The notes under the pieces are model-generated. The model made no database searches. It was not told the DNA's origin and saw only the letters and a list, made by a program, of their open reading frames with translations. Of a stretch of DNA of 64,000 nucleotides, positions 52,701-57,902 are shown piece after piece. The translations under genes were made by a program, and so were the position numbers. The number at the start of each line of letters is the position of its first letter. Within the stretch, counting starts at the first letter, position 1. Location: NCBI GenBank assembly GCA_947652115.1, contig OX393562.1, positions 15,502,717 to 15,566,716 of the forward strand, in the 5' to 3' direction. The DNA is from Blastomussa wellsi. Lineage: Eukaryota; Cnidaria; Anthozoa; Scleractinia; Plerogyridae.

Positions 52701-55167
52701 TAAAAGTAGTTTTAAGGGTTAAACAATGAATTTTCTGTAAGATTATCAATGATAGCCAGTGTGTGTAAGTTTTCCTTGTGTCTCGTTACAATCCATAGGC
52801 ATATATCAGGCAATGCAAGGTTTGCAAAGCATTCTAGGGCGATTTCAAACATCCACGTTTTACGATGGGAGAGAAACTTTCAAAGCAAAGCAAAAGGACG
52901 AAATGACTTCTCTTCTTATTTTGAATGCTTCAGAAACAAATATTTTTCAATACAATTTTCTGGAGGGACACAATGTCTGAGAAAAGGGCCATTATGCACC
53001 ATCAATACCAAATATTTGCCGCATTGGTGACCGAATTGGTCGCAATTGTGAACTCTGATTCAGAAGTATAGTCGCCTTCGGATGTTAATCTCGTATAATG
53101 GTGTTTTGTTTTAGGAGCTTTATTTTTTTAACATTATTTATTTTTGGCCGATTTGCTCTTTTCACCGGTGTCGGGTCAGATAGCCGTTGCTGTCGGGCTT
53201 TTGACCCGAGACCCGTCTCTTATCTGGAACACTGAAAAAGGACTTGTTTTGTGTTAGCCAGCAGTTTTACGTGGAGTCTATAGATATGCCATCCATCTAC
53301 ATATGAATTTGTGCTGAAACAGACTGTGATGCATGATATGTGTGGCTCTTGTTGTGCAAATGATGTCTAAATTAACTGCTTAATCTTCAAGAGGCCCTTG
53401 ACCTCTGAATAAGAGTTCAAATTTTACATAAAAAACTGGTGAACAAATGTTGTTAAGATATTGTTAGAATTATCATCACATACCCAAAAGTGAATTAGAA
53501 TGTGTCAGAAACTGAAAGTTCTTGCGACTGAAGTGATTCTGCGATAGCTCTACGTGCTAAGTTGTAACGTAAATATTGTGGCAAATTTTCTGCTTAAATT
53601 TTGTACCTTGGTTGATTAGCTATTTATGTACATAGCAGTTACACTACATGACGACTTCAACACAGTCAAAGTGTGTAATTCAGCGAACCCGACAGCTCAG
53701 GTTCGTGTATATTTTTGAGACTCGTAACTTAGCAACGCTCCATGCTTTTCAAAACCAGTTTTCGGTCGAGCCAAATGTTGAAAACATAATATTTCTGTAA
53801 TGCGTTTCTGCAACTTAGCTTTACTTAGTATATGGTTTTCGAAGAATGAACTGAAATCGTTTGTGTGACAATCTATTGTTTAAGAAGTGTTTGGAAATAC
53901 AGATGAGAGGCCAAATCTGAAGTAAATACGCAAGATTTGTTGTCTGAGTGTGATTTTATCGCACCACAATCGATGCGCTTCGAGAACGCACAAGCAGTTG
54001 AAGGATCGGAAATTACGCTGGTAAATTACCATTTTTTTGCTTTTAATCTGCAGGAAACAATTTAATTGCAAGGAGTTAAAATTGATATCTAACCTCCGAT
54101 AATTCAAATGAGATCAAAATCTTTCTGCTCACCGAAGTTCTTATCCAACGGTAAATCTACAAAGACATCTATGTGTGAACAATGGTCGCAATAATGTTTC
54201 GCACATTTCTTGATCCAGAACTCTTCATGTAGATAAAGAGAAAACTACTTTGCAACCAAGAATCATTATTAACAAAACATGATTGAGGGAACAAGGATCT
54301 TAATTAAAAGCCGAACAAAACAATGATGTTTTCTGTTCTGTTTACATTTCAACGTGCAACTACAGCAAAGATTAACGCGACGCTGCCACGTTCACATATG
54401 ATAGCCGGGTCAGTTTGTGAGAGATACCTTTACAAGAGAATGGTCAAAGCCCTAAAGTTTATCGTCACTTATTTTTGCTGAGAACGTGGAGTTTAGTCGC
54501 AGTCAAAACAGGTTTTCTTCTGCATCTTGTTGCCAAGAAACTAAGTGGTGCCAAGTGTCCCCTGAGGATCCTAGCACTAATTTACGCATGTGTAAACTGA
54601 ATACATAATGAATTACCGCAAAGTACCGCGAAGAGAACGACAAAGCCACAAGAAGAATGGTGAGGTGATTCCTCATGGCTCTGCCATAAAAAAAATCATT
54701 TCTGCTCGAAATCCCGCCAGCTACGCAGGCTAAACACAATGTTGCCCAGGTATCACTAACCAAGATGTCATTCCAGAAACGAAACACTAATTCTTGTTTG
54801 AAATAGCTCCTTGTTATAGTAATAGCACCTCACCTCACCCCTCCCCTCCCCCCACCTCCCACCTCAAAAAGGGAAATAAACAAACCTGTTCACTACTAAG
54901 AAGTTCCGAAGGAATTTTGCAGGATTTAAACCTGATAGTTTGAATTTCTCCACATATATCTGATAATTTTATAAATTCAATTCGAAACGAAAAGTTAAAC
55001 TGTACATACTCAAAATTCTTGTAGACGTCCTTATAGCCTGCTGGGGCCATAAGCCAACAGCTCACTTTCGATCCAAACCTTACCTGCACTTTCTTCTAGG
55101 ATTTGAACAGTCTCGCCAAGCTGGAGTTTAAGTTGGTACATGCCTTTTCCATGGAAGTTATAGATAA
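6796..55167 (-). CDS. DOCK1: DOCK1/2/5-type Rac guanine-nucleotide exchange factor, 44 exons, both ends missing
   Basis: DOCK-A proteins bind ELMO and activate Rac at the plasma membrane for migration, cell fusion and engulfment of dead cells. I identified 44 exons by translated similarity to the family plus AG/GT splice borders; phases agree at every junction. Exons, 5' to 3': 55084-55167, 51357-51397, 50218-50276, 49938-50010, 49350-49442, 48642-48697, 48057-48144, 45103-45248, 42859-42940, 42321-42384, 42002-42073, 41393-41468, 39979-40061, 39840-39883, 39502-39583, 37190-37243, 35460-35530, 33771-33869, 32212-32284, 31752-31855, 27902-28061, 27068-27165, 25481-25564, 24850-24950, 23843-23939, 23674-23726, 23467-23575, 23029-23099, 22665-22771, 22063-22190, 20414-20509, 18270-18368, 17415-17509, 16922-16997, 15132-15232, 12694-12752, 11263-11334, 10474-10550, 9603-9688, 9209-9371, 8683-8726, 8357-8447, 7635-7745, 6796-6885. 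They total about 1270 codons, close to the same span in vertebrate DOCK1. The N-terminal SH3 domain separates it from DOCK6-11. DOCK3/4 also have SH3, but the sequence follows DOCK1/2/5. No in-frame stop was seen. Confidence 0.95.
7131..7453. mobile_element. MITE with Harbinger-like TGGGTTCA ends
   Basis: The left end AGGTGGGTTCA and right end TGAACCCACCT are inverted, and the interior is packed with subterminal motifs AGTACACTT/AAGTGTACT and CTTGAGAGTGTACTT in both orientations. The terminal TGGGTTCA is shared with the complete Harbinger element at 1258-4415, which could have mobilised it. No coding capacity. Confidence 0.65.
9209..18368 (-). CDS. DOCK1: DOCK exons 18270-18368 to 9209-9371 (8 exons): armadillo-like scaffold, second half
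   Basis: Eight exons (18270-18368, 17415-17509, 16922-16997, 15132-15232, 12694-12752, 11263-11334, 10474-10550, 9603-9688) continue the scaffold, and 9209-9371 leads to DHR-2. Landmarks are [27 protein letters not shown] with [82 protein letters not shown], and [12 protein letters not shown] with [11 protein letters not shown]. These are among the best-conserved stretches of the family. The acceptor of 18270-18368 is the seed of the minisatellite at 18362-19058. Confidence 0.95.
9778..10095 (+). repeat. tRNA-derived SINE (family B)
   Basis: The tRNA-like head is GCGCAGTGGCCTTATGGTTA followed by GTGCGCTGGACTCTGGATC and a partly lost B-box. The body has TTGTGTTCTTGGGCAAGGAA and TATATGGGTACCGGCAA, and the tail has a short tandem of AGCATCTCATTC-type units near 9994-10055 before AGAAATACTCCTAGCA. 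Confidence 0.8.
10612..10702. repeat. 91-bp foldback repeat
   Basis: Arms CCACGAGCGC/GCGCGAGTGG and GTTGGATATGAGATGG/CCATCTCATATCCAAC pair around a short loop. It is a minimal MITE-like hairpin in the intron between exons 11263-11334 and 10474-10550. Confidence 0.8.
11705..11832. repeat. Short inverted-repeat element ending AGCCTAAGGACAGGCT / AGCCTGTTCGCAGGCT
   Basis: TTATTAGCCTAAGGACAGGC on the left is mirrored by GCCTGTTCGCAGGCTAAATAA on the right, with a GC-rich centre. Typical of a small MITE. Confidence 0.6.
12753..15131. other. 2.4-kb DOCK intron, little recognised content
   Basis: The only clear structure is a degenerate element at 14468-14588, bounded by inverted CCCGGGCCAAAC and GTTTGGCCCGAG and containing repeated ACTCTC/GAGAGT motifs. 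No coding region was recognised. Short open frames (for example 13249-13470 minus) lack any domain similarity I can see. Confidence 0.6.
15532..16152. mobile_element. TTAA-flanked MITE, copy 1 (621 bp)
   Basis: The ends GACGGAATCC and GGATTCCGTC-like AGATTCCGTC are inverted and sit directly between TTAA (15528-15531) and TTAA (16153-16156). TTAA duplication is the mark of piggyBac-type transposition. The interior contains a tandem duplication of about 200 bp (CAACAATTTCTTATCAGA... and TTGCAATAAGGTGTAAAT appear twice). A second copy lies at 43267-43855. No transposase frame, so non-autonomous. Confidence 0.8.
16262..16440 (+). repeat. Dispersed repeat 'TCCTGGACATAAG' family, copy 2
   Basis: Shares AATATGAAGTAACATGAAAAT, AATAACCCAGT, and CAATCCTGGACATAAG with copies at 6085-6215 and 27345-27475. 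Here it follows a GCACAAAGTGTCCTCATTGAT-like segment, also present (inverted) at the 27.4-kb copy. Confidence 0.65.
18054..18225. repeat. G-rich tract repeat next to a DOCK splice donor
   Basis: The plus strand has five or more runs of four to six G (GGGGGTGTGC, GGGGGGTAAAA, GGGGGGCCAG, GGGGAGGGGGTC, GGGAGGGGGAGGGGG) ending TTCTGGAACCACACA. The DOCK donor of exon 18270-18368 is about 40 bases away. On the transcribed (minus-sense) RNA this is C-rich; a DNA quadruplex on the plus strand is possible. Confidence 0.55.
18362..19058. repeat. Minisatellite of about 94-bp units seeded by a DOCK splice acceptor
   Basis: AGTTACCCTGGAA begins a unit at about 18364, 18457, 18597, 18711, 18806, 18900 and 19000. 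Each unit continues AACAAGGAAAAAGTCAATC and ends GTCTACAGAGAGGG with a few substitutions. The spacing is about 93-99 bases, except two longer units (about 140 and 114) that contain internal partial duplications. The first unit straddles the real acceptor of exon 18270-18368: on the minus strand TTTCCAG|GGTAACTATG. Every later copy repeats a pyrimidine tract plus TTGTTCCAG|GGTAACT. Confidence 0.9.
19060..19425. repeat. Dispersed repeat 'GTCNGACAT...TGTCCGACAT', copy 1, with internal SINE fragment
   Basis: Shares ACCAAAATTTGCCAAT, CAGAATGTCCGGACAA, TGCGTTGACAATGC and AAAATGGTAACTTAGTCAGACA-type segments with 36845-37060. An insertion of a SINE-A tail (TGAGAAATGATCATCGCAGTG) at about 19197-19256 splits this copy. 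It abuts the end of the minisatellite. Confidence 0.65.
20130..20225 (-). repeat. SINE family B tail fragment
   Basis: GGAGCTTATCCAAATTTCC and GGCTAGGAGTATTTATACT match the tail of the 41045-41318 copy (GAGCTTATCCCGGTTTC, AGCTAGGAATATTTCTACT). The tRNA-like head is missing. Confidence 0.6.
20414..27165 (-). CDS. DOCK1: DOCK exons 27068-27165 to 20414-20509 (10 exons): armadillo-like scaffold, first half
   Basis: Ten exons (27068-27165, 25481-25564, 24850-24950, 23843-23939, 23674-23726, 23467-23575, 23029-23099, 22665-22771, 22063-22190, 20414-20509) code the helical repeat scaffold after DHR-1. Landmarks are [94 protein letters not shown] and [15 protein letters not shown]. Exon 23467-23575 uses an AAG acceptor rather than the more usual CAG; the start was chosen because it alone keeps phase with 23674-23726. 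Confidence 0.93.
21172..21609. mobile_element. 438-bp long foldback (MITE-like) element
   Basis: TTTAAAGTGCACC at the left end mirrors GGTGCACTTTAAA at the right. Inner arms also pair over most of their length (GTTCCACGACCGAGTCAGAA / TTCTGACTCGGTCGTGGAAC; TTTGACGTCA / TGACGTCAAA). The arms are about 200 bp, so the RNA or single strand would form a long hairpin. No coding capacity. It lies in the intron between exons 22063-22190 and 20414-20509. Confidence 0.85.
23766..23820. repeat. (GACT)n microsatellite
   Basis: GCTGACTGACTGACTGACT followed by imperfect GACT units up to AGACTGACTGATT, just upstream (in transcription terms) of exon 23674-23726. Confidence 0.8.
24049..24509. mobile_element. 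MITE with GGTGGTTTTCACT ends
   Basis: GGTGGTTTTCACTTGCGACTGA at the left is inverted relative to AGTGAAAACCAACC at the right, and subterminal GACTCNGAGTC motifs (GAGTCAGAG, CTCTGACTCTG) occur near both ends. Non-coding; likely a non-autonomous DNA transposon. Confidence 0.65.
25859..26490. mobile_element. 632-bp MITE with GGGYGCRTTCTTTTGG ends
   Basis: The left end GGGTGCATTCTTTTGG and the reverse complement of the right end, GGGCGCGTTCTTTTGG, agree at 14 of 16 positions. Subterminal motifs (CCCAAAAGAACG, GGAATA/TATTCC) recur internally. Open frames inside (26031-26330 minus, 26062-26349 plus) are opposite-strand overlaps with no domain. Confidence 0.7.
27345..27475 (-). repeat. Dispersed repeat 'TCCTGGACATAAG' family, copy 3 (inverted)
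   Basis: CTTATGTCCAGGATTAAACG and TTACTATTTCATATTTGAA are the reverse complement of the motifs at 6085-6215 and 16262-16440. Confidence 0.65.
27536..27790 (+). repeat. tRNA-derived SINE (family B)
   Basis: Head GGCACAGTGGCCTAATGGTT with GTGCACTCGACTCCAGATT and a B-box-like GGGTTTAAGTTC, then TTGTGTTCTATGCAAGACAC and a tail with ATGGGAACC and AACCCTGCGATAGACTAGCA. It sits immediately before exon 27902-28061 in coordinate order. Confidence 0.75.
27902..37243 (-). CDS. DOCK1: DOCK exons 37190-37243 to 27902-28061 (6 exons): DHR-1 domain
   Basis: DHR-1 is the C2-type domain that binds PI(3,4,5)P3 and targets DOCK proteins to the membrane. Exons 37190-37243, 35460-35530, 33771-33869, 32212-32284, 31752-31855 and 27902-28061 code it. 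It opens with [16 protein letters not shown], continues with [16 protein letters not shown] and [20 protein letters not shown], then [11 protein letters not shown] and [19 protein letters not shown], and closes with [13 protein letters not shown], the hallmark end of the domain. The intron between the last two exons (28062-31751) is the most repeat-loaded of the gene, holding a nested LINE/SINE array and a Penelope-type fragment. Confidence 0.94.
28435..31260 (+). repeat. Head-to-tail tandem array of tRNA-derived SINE family A, interrupted by a LINE
   Basis: Two tRNA-like heads, GTAGCTCAGTTGGTAGAGC at about 28573 and GTAGCTCAGTTGGTAGAAC at about 31086, are each preceded by the same segment ending ATGAACTCAATAAATTGACC. 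The second head has an intact B-box (GGGTTCAAATCCCG) and tail (TTCAGGCTTCTTTATTCCAG). The first is broken at its B-box; its tail resumes at 30862 (AATCCCGTTGAAGCCC). Without the LINE the repeat period is about 270 bp. The start (28435) is a tail fragment of a further unit. Confidence 0.8.
28627..30861 (-). pseudogene. Degenerate 5'-truncated non-LTR retrotransposon (endonuclease end plus reverse transcriptase)
   Basis: Read on the minus strand it begins inside an endonuclease domain ([11 protein letters not shown] and [10 protein letters not shown], the YRPP and GDLN-type motifs). It continues through a reverse transcriptase with GMYADDTNV (the YADD box, near 29575) and ends with a typical C-terminal segment ([28 protein letters not shown]). 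Stops and frameshifts split the frame into pieces (29283-29633, 28698-29153 and others), so it is dead. The 3' end is a short ATTC repeat. Structure suggests the CR1/L2/jockey group. It is inserted inside a SINE-A copy. Confidence 0.88.
31566..31700 (+). repeat. Penelope-type terminal fragment with hammerhead-like core
   Basis: GATTCGCTCCGACGAAGGGC, then TAACGCTCGAAACGTCAGC and TTGAATCTCTTTACGGTGG, then GACATTATCAACCCAGTTG; this is one arm of the palindrome at 5605-5812. Relative to the hammerhead consensus CTGANGA...GAAAC...GTC the second core base is changed (CCGACGA), while GAAAC and the GTC cleavage triplet are kept. Confidence 0.7.
32424..33013. mobile_element. 590-bp MITE with ATAGAGCGTTTTCAC ends
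   Basis: Left ATAGAGCGTTTTCACTCACGTG is inverted relative to right CATGTGAAAACGCTCTAT. Near 32612-32655 it carries a small hairpin with CGCCATATTGGTG and CACCAAGATGGCG arms. Two short plus-strand frames inside (32546-32758, 32798-32992) have no recognised domain. Confidence 0.7.
33935..34160 (-). repeat. tRNA-derived SINE (family C)
   Basis: On the minus strand the head is GAGGATGGCACAGTAGTGAG followed by a B-box-like CCCGGGTTTGATTCC. The body includes GGTTCTCTCCTCACTCCGAG and TCTCTGGGTTCTCCGGGTTC. It is distinct from families A and B. Confidence 0.75.
35709..36052. mobile_element. 344-bp hAT-like MITE with CAGGGTTGCCAC ends
   Basis: CAGGGTTGCCAC on the left and GTGGCAACCCTG on the right are perfect inverted repeats. 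They are flanked by GATGATGA and GATGAGTG, an 8-bp target duplication with two mismatches, as hAT elements make. The interior repeats TTCCCTGACTTTTC several times. It lies in the intron between exons 37190-37243 and 35460-35530. Confidence 0.75.
36845..37060. repeat. Dispersed repeat 'GTCNGACAT...TGTCCGACAT', copy 2
   Basis: ACCAAAATTTGCCAATATCC, CAGACAGAATGTCCAGACAA and TGCGTTGACAATGCATTG match the copy at 19060-19425. This copy lacks the internal SINE fragment. It ends about 125 bases from exon 37190-37243. Confidence 0.65.
37481..39342. mobile_element. 1.86-kb Tigger/pogo-like non-autonomous element, TA-flanked
   Basis: The ends CAGTACCGCTCGGAGATAAG and (reverse complement of right) CAGTACCGCTCGAAGATAAG are inverted repeats followed by CGAACCAC, each flanked by TA (37479-37480 and 39343-39344). 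CAG-beginning ends with TA duplication fit the pogo/Tigger branch of Tc1/mariner. Subterminal AACGCG motifs cluster at both ends. The interior holds three degenerate copies of a segment with CCCAGACATTC and ACAACAGTA. No transposase frame was found. Confidence 0.78.
39502..45248 (-). CDS. DOCK1: DOCK exons 45103-45248 to 39502-39583 (8 exons): N-terminal C2-like region before DHR-1
   Basis: Eight exons (45103-45248, 42859-42940, 42321-42384, 42002-42073, 41393-41468, 39979-40061, 39840-39883, 39502-39583) code the region between the ELMO-binding helices and DHR-1. Landmarks are [19 protein letters not shown], the near-invariant [19 protein letters not shown], and [14 protein letters not shown] at the entrance to DHR-1. 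The 44-base exon 39840-39883 ([12 protein letters not shown]) is easily missed; phase and the family pattern LKLLPGDIHQ support it. Exon 45103-45248 is flanked on its 3' intron side by a repeat that recurs near 46171-46550. Confidence 0.92.
40510..40900. mobile_element. 391-bp foldback (MITE-like) element
   Basis: GAGTGGTAAAGTGTGATGTC mirrors GATGTCATCACTTTACCACTC, and arms pair inward through CTCACCCCAAATTG / CAATTTGGGGGTGAG to a centre at about 40703 (GTTCTAAATGGTTTAGAAC). Long hairpin potential, non-coding. Confidence 0.85.
40905..41001 (-). repeat. SINE family B, head and partial body
   Basis: On the minus strand: GGAGGTGCAGTGGCCTAATG, AGTGTGCTAGACTTCAGATT, GATTCGAGTCCTGACTGGG, TTGTGTTCTTGGGTAAGACA. 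It directly follows the foldback at 40510-40900. Confidence 0.75.
41045..41318 (-). repeat. tRNA-derived SINE (family B), best-preserved copy
   Basis: On the minus strand the head is GGTGGCCTGATGGTTAGTGC with the B-box GGGTTCGAACCCTGACTGGG, then TTGTGTTCTTGGCCAAGACA, TGGGTACCGGCGACATAATG, a G-run (C-run at 41146-41158 on plus), and the tail ending ACCGGGATAAGCTCCGGCAG. Confidence 0.85.
43267..43855. mobile_element. TTAA-flanked MITE, copy 2 (589 bp)
   Basis: Begins GATGTAATCCATCAGGAAG and ends CTAACGGACTCCGTC, set between TTAA (43263-43266) and TTAA (43856-43859). It is closely similar to 15532-16152 along its length, with a deletion near 43487 where copy 1 has extra sequence, and carries the same internal duplication. 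Confidence 0.8.
44012..44153 (-). repeat. tRNA-derived SINE (family A)
   Basis: On the minus strand: GCTCCCACAGCTCAGTTGGT, AGAGCATCGCACAGGTATCG, B-box GGTTCGAATCCCGTTGAAGC, then TTTCCAGGCTTCTTCTTTCC and the tail CTGCGATGATCATTC. Same organisation as the array at 28435-31260. Confidence 0.8.
44451..44708. repeat. 258-bp foldback repeat
   Basis: GACATCTCGTCTAAAAACTT and AAGTTTTTAGACGAGATGTC are exact inverted repeats; GAAAACTGTAAATAATGGCA and TGCCATCTTTTACAGTTTT pair further in. Likely a MITE. Confidence 0.85.
45398..46555. repeat. Tandem segmental duplication beside exon 45103-45248
   Basis: Unit A (ACAAACAAATGTAAGCCTCA... to ATTGCAGGCTTAA) occurs at 45398-45472 and again, identical by eye, at 46266-46340. 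Unit B (GCTAAGATGGCCCAAAGTTT... to GTGAAGGTGTCCA) occurs at 46093-46265 and 46341-46530. The end of unit B also resembles 44985-45100, the intron side of the exon 45103-45248 donor. Confidence 0.8.
46951..47175. repeat. Penelope-type palindrome with hammerhead-like core
   Basis: TTGGTTTTATCAACTGGGTT mirrors AACCCAGTTGATAAAACCAA, meeting at the centre GGGCTAGCCC (about 47034-47043). On the minus strand the core reads CTGACAAAGGGC then TAGCCCTCGAAACGTCAGC, with stem I GAGAGCT/AGCTCTC. The flank 47120-47165 matches the inverted flank at 5560-5604, so both derive from the same element family. Confidence 0.75.
48057..50010 (-). CDS. DOCK1: DOCK exons 49938-50010, 49350-49442, 48642-48697, 48057-48144: ELMO-binding helical region
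   Basis: This block follows the SH3 domain and corresponds to the helices that contact ELMO in DOCK-A proteins. Visible landmarks are [15 protein letters not shown], then [16 protein letters not shown], then [19 protein letters not shown], each matching the order in vertebrate DOCK1. All four exons have consensus splice borders; 49350-49442 is an exact 31 codons. The intron between 48697 and 49350 carries a SINE head and a short tandem repeat. Confidence 0.93.
48925..49000 (-). repeat. tRNA-like SINE head (family D)
   Basis: On the minus strand: GGCCTCGGTAGTGTAGTGGT, TAATAGGAATAGCTCGTGTT, then a B-box-like GGGATTGATTCC. It resembles an A-box/B-box promoter of tRNA origin but cannot form a complete cloverleaf. 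Confidence 0.6.
49060..49185. repeat. Short tandem repeat of TAGGCTAACCGCAGTG
   Basis: AGCTAACCGCATAACCGCAGTGCTTAG-type units recur four to five times at about 20-35 base spacing with substitutions. It is adjacent to the SINE-D head. Confidence 0.7.
50218..55167 (-). CDS. DOCK1: DOCK exons 55084-55167, 51357-51397, 50218-50276: SH3 domain
   Basis: These three exons code the N-terminal SH3 domain, which in DOCK1 binds ELMO and also folds back on DHR-2 to inhibit it. The first contains VIYNF (the ALYxY-like strand) and [12 protein letters not shown]. The 41-base microexon gives [14 protein letters not shown], with the conserved SH3 tryptophan. The third begins [12 protein letters not shown], the GxFPxxY signature. 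Exon 55084-55167 starts with two bases of a split codon, so a short upstream exon with the initiator methionine must exist. I did not find a convincing one between 55168 and 64000. Confidence 0.93.
50484..51047 (-). pseudogene. Fragment resembling the N-terminal part of a Crypton/KIAA1958-like protein
   Basis: A 187-codon frame whose middle reads [20 protein letters not shown] and [13 protein letters not shown], similar to the N-terminal recombinase-like (SAM-like) region of Crypton-derived DUF3504 proteins common in cnidarian genomes. The family resemblance is by memory and moderate. The catalytic C-terminal region is absent; after about residue 125 the frame runs into an inverted repeat and reads meaningless sequence. 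It lies in the intron between exons 51357-51397 and 50218-50276, on the DOCK strand. Confidence 0.45.
50502..50637. repeat. Foldback around GGTACGCTT/AAGCGTACC
   Basis: CTTTTTGGTACGCTTCGGGG mirrors GTCAAAGCGTACCAAAAAG with inner pairing of CATATCAG/CTGATATG, TTTGGTC/GACCAAA and GTATTTTGG/CCAAAATAC. It abuts the element at 50653. Confidence 0.75.
50653..51237. mobile_element. 585-bp segment bounded by perfect 17-bp inverted repeats
   Basis: TTACCGTACCCAAATTC at 50653-50669 is exactly mirrored by GAATTTGGGTACGGTAA at 51221-51237. The segment encloses most of the Crypton-like fragment. No target duplication is obvious. Confidence 0.55.
51398..55083. other. 3.7-kb DOCK intron without recognised genes
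   Basis: Open frames such as 51756-52052, 52306-52578 and 54503-54787 (minus) are short, lack domains and have no splice-supported continuity with DOCK. No clear element boundaries were recognised. Confidence 0.55.
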
Positions 55168-55546
55168 CTGTATGAGTTTAAAATAAGAATGATTTCCAGT
55201 TTAGTTCGAAGGAGTCCAAAACTAGAGCGAGTCACACGCAGGTTTGAGGACCGCGGAAATCAAACATCGCTAATGGCAAGAATCTCGCCCGTTTTACCTA
55301 CCTACTCCAAGCTGTGGAGTCTCGAGTGCTTTCCAGACTGTCATATCTACCTGGAGCTGTTAATTAACCGTGTTTATTCACGAACAAACATCAAAACACC
55401 AACCATGCATAAGATGTCCTCTTCCCTCCCTGTCGCCGCAAGGGTTGGAATTTCCGGGTGGTATACCACTGACCACTGACCACGAGCCAGCATTCTATAG
55501 GCACGCAATGAGTACTCACCCCAAAAATCTGAAGGTTTCCGGGCGT

Positions 55547-55640
55547 TTATAACCTGCGATCAGGCGTTCATACTTTTTGGCAGTGGAAGAAAATAAGAAA
55601 CAAAAAATAAAAACGTCTGATCGCAGGTTAAGAAGTTTAC
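55547..55640. repeat. Short foldback TTAACCTGCGATCAG-type
   Basis: TATAACCTGCGATCAGGCGTT mirrors AACGTCTGATCGCAGGTTA-type sequence across an A-rich centre. Probable MITE hairpin upstream of DOCK exon 55084-55167. Confidence 0.65.
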
Positions 55641-57151
55641 GGTGTCATGTCTTTTGAATTCTGACATCAGTTTAAGAGTTTCTAGTTGTTATACTGAAAT
55701 ACCCTTTTAAATTTATCTCTGACTAAAACCGACAATTATCATGGACAATCTGGAGAGTGTTTGCTCAACCGACGCTCTCGTCTGGCAAACACCTAACCCT
55801 GCGTGGCAGACGAAAAAAAGTGAAAGGGGTGTGGGAGGGAGGAAAATCCCATCTGCCTTCCCCACTCGGGGGAAAACAATAATTTTTGGCAAATCTTCGC
55901 TGGAGCACAGCGTTAAAAATCAGCTGCTGGAAAACATTCTTTTTGACAGTACTAGAAGTAATGGGTTTGTTTCAACACCGCGCTTGATCCATTGTTAACA
56001 TATGAAATTGGAACTGGAATATTCGAGAACTGCTAATGGTGTTTCTTAAGAACACAATACAGATTCAGGTGACCAATTCAGGTTTTGTTTCGCGGGGTCA
56101 TAAACGATTTTGCTAGTACTGACAATTCTGTTTGTTTTTACAGCTGCAGAACAAAATGGTTTTTTATTATCATTTTATGGCTAAGGCACGACAAGAAGAG
56201 CGAGTATTATGCTGAACGATTTAAATTGTTCTTTTTTTCTTTTAAATTAAATGTCTGTTGTTTTGTTTTTCACATGCTCTAAGTCACGATAGAATGTTAC
56301 CTAGCTTTCAGGTCTATGTAATATCTATCTTTACGGTCCTTTATGCACTCAGCCATTTCACAACAAAGTGCGCCTTAACATGACTAAGGGACAAATCCAG
56401 AATCACCGGATTGGATGGACGATCTACGACAGGTACACAGGTGTTCCAAGATGTTTTCTCCTTAACAGTTATTTTATAGCCACGTAGTCTTCTCTCAAGC
56501 CCGCCAAAGGGCTACTAACTCAATGAGCAATTTATTTTTCCTGGCGTGAGAATCACCTCTTCCTTTTGTCAGCAATAACCTTCGTTTTTCAAAATATATA
56601 AAATACAATTCATCGAGGATTTTAATTATTTCCTGTGCAGTATGACAATTTGTCTTCGCATTGTCATTCTTTGCAAATAACTGTAAACGTATGCCAAAAA
56701 AAATAAATGACGCGATTTCCAATATTTGAGAACGAAAACGTAAATAAAATTTTAAAATGCGAACTTCAGAAACAACTCGAAGAGAAATCAGCGAACTTGT
56801 CTTTGTAAGGCTTAGTAACATTCAGGTACATGCGAAAAATATCAGTTATTTTGCTCAAATGCGCCAAATTGTGCACCAGGTGGCGTGTTTAGCCACCCAC
56901 GCTGTGGACCGAACGTTTATTTGAGGGATTATTTAATTACTGTTTCGACAAATGTCTGAAAAGAATTATTTGCAAACGTAAATTTGAAACTCCTGACAAG
57001 CATGGACACCTCAGTATGAGAAAACGACATTGTTGGATGGAACAAGCTAGAAAGACTGAATTCAGTGACAACGGATTTGCTTGAACACAGTGGTCCGAAC
57101 TACAACTTAATGATTTAAATGTTTGATTTCAAAAACGCTTTCGAATTTTAG

Positions 57152-57235
57152 CTGAAGGCGCTGAAGGTTGGAAGACGCGCGATTTACCCCATTTGCTTCC
57201 GGGAGGCAGCTTCAAGAGGTTGGATGTACGGAAAG
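57152..57235 (+). CDS. Possible internal exon of an unidentified plus-strand gene
   Basis: An acceptor-like TTTCGAATTTTAG precedes an open 28-codon stretch (LKALKVGRRAIYPICF... ending GWMYGK), followed by the strong donor GGAAAG|GTAAGTTTT. I do not recognise the peptide and found no matching flanking exons, so this may be chance. Confidence 0.2.
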
Positions 57236-57902
57236 GTAAGTTTTCTTTTTTTTTAATGAAGAGGAGTTCGCACTGAGGCAAGCATTATAAGTTATAACGT
57301 TTAATTTATCCATGGTATGCAATTCTGGCCAGTCTGGAAATCTGTGAAATTTCCAACCAGACTGATAAATGTCGCTTAGCCAACAACAACAACGGCTGCA
57401 TGTAAGAACAACTAAATTTTAAGGCTGGAACTCAAAATGACGCATGCAGTACAAAAGATTTCAGAATGTTTGGCAAAACTTCAGGACATGAGACAATTGT
57501 ACTGGTGGTCAAAACAGATTCCAACATGGCTTAGTGTTGTGAATTAAAGCGTGGAGTTTTATTTGTTGGTTTGCCAGACTCAGGGACCAGAATGCAAACA
57601 CATTTTTTCGTGCGGGAACCTCAGAAGCGGCGGCGATGACCATACTATGATTGACGGCCGGATCAGCCGATTGAAATGAATTCATTGGCTATGAAAAAAG
57701 TTGAATGGAAATTCTTTGTGTTACAATTATCAGCGGCTTTGGGTCCCAATCATTTTTACTTTGCGTTTTAATTGCCTCGAATTCGGAATATTGTCCTGTC
57801 TGTTCTAGCTGTGAGAAATCCTTTCTGATAACGGCTGCAGAGAACCGAACGTTCCATGCTTCAGTAGCTAGCACAGTACCGAGACCCGGGGTTACTCCCT
57901 TA

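Noticed and set aside
55518..55565. DOCK first coding exon ending at TTTTTGGG|GTGAGTACT
   Set aside because: The phase would fit exon 55084-55167, but the frame has an upstream stop before any ATG and overlaps a foldback repeat.
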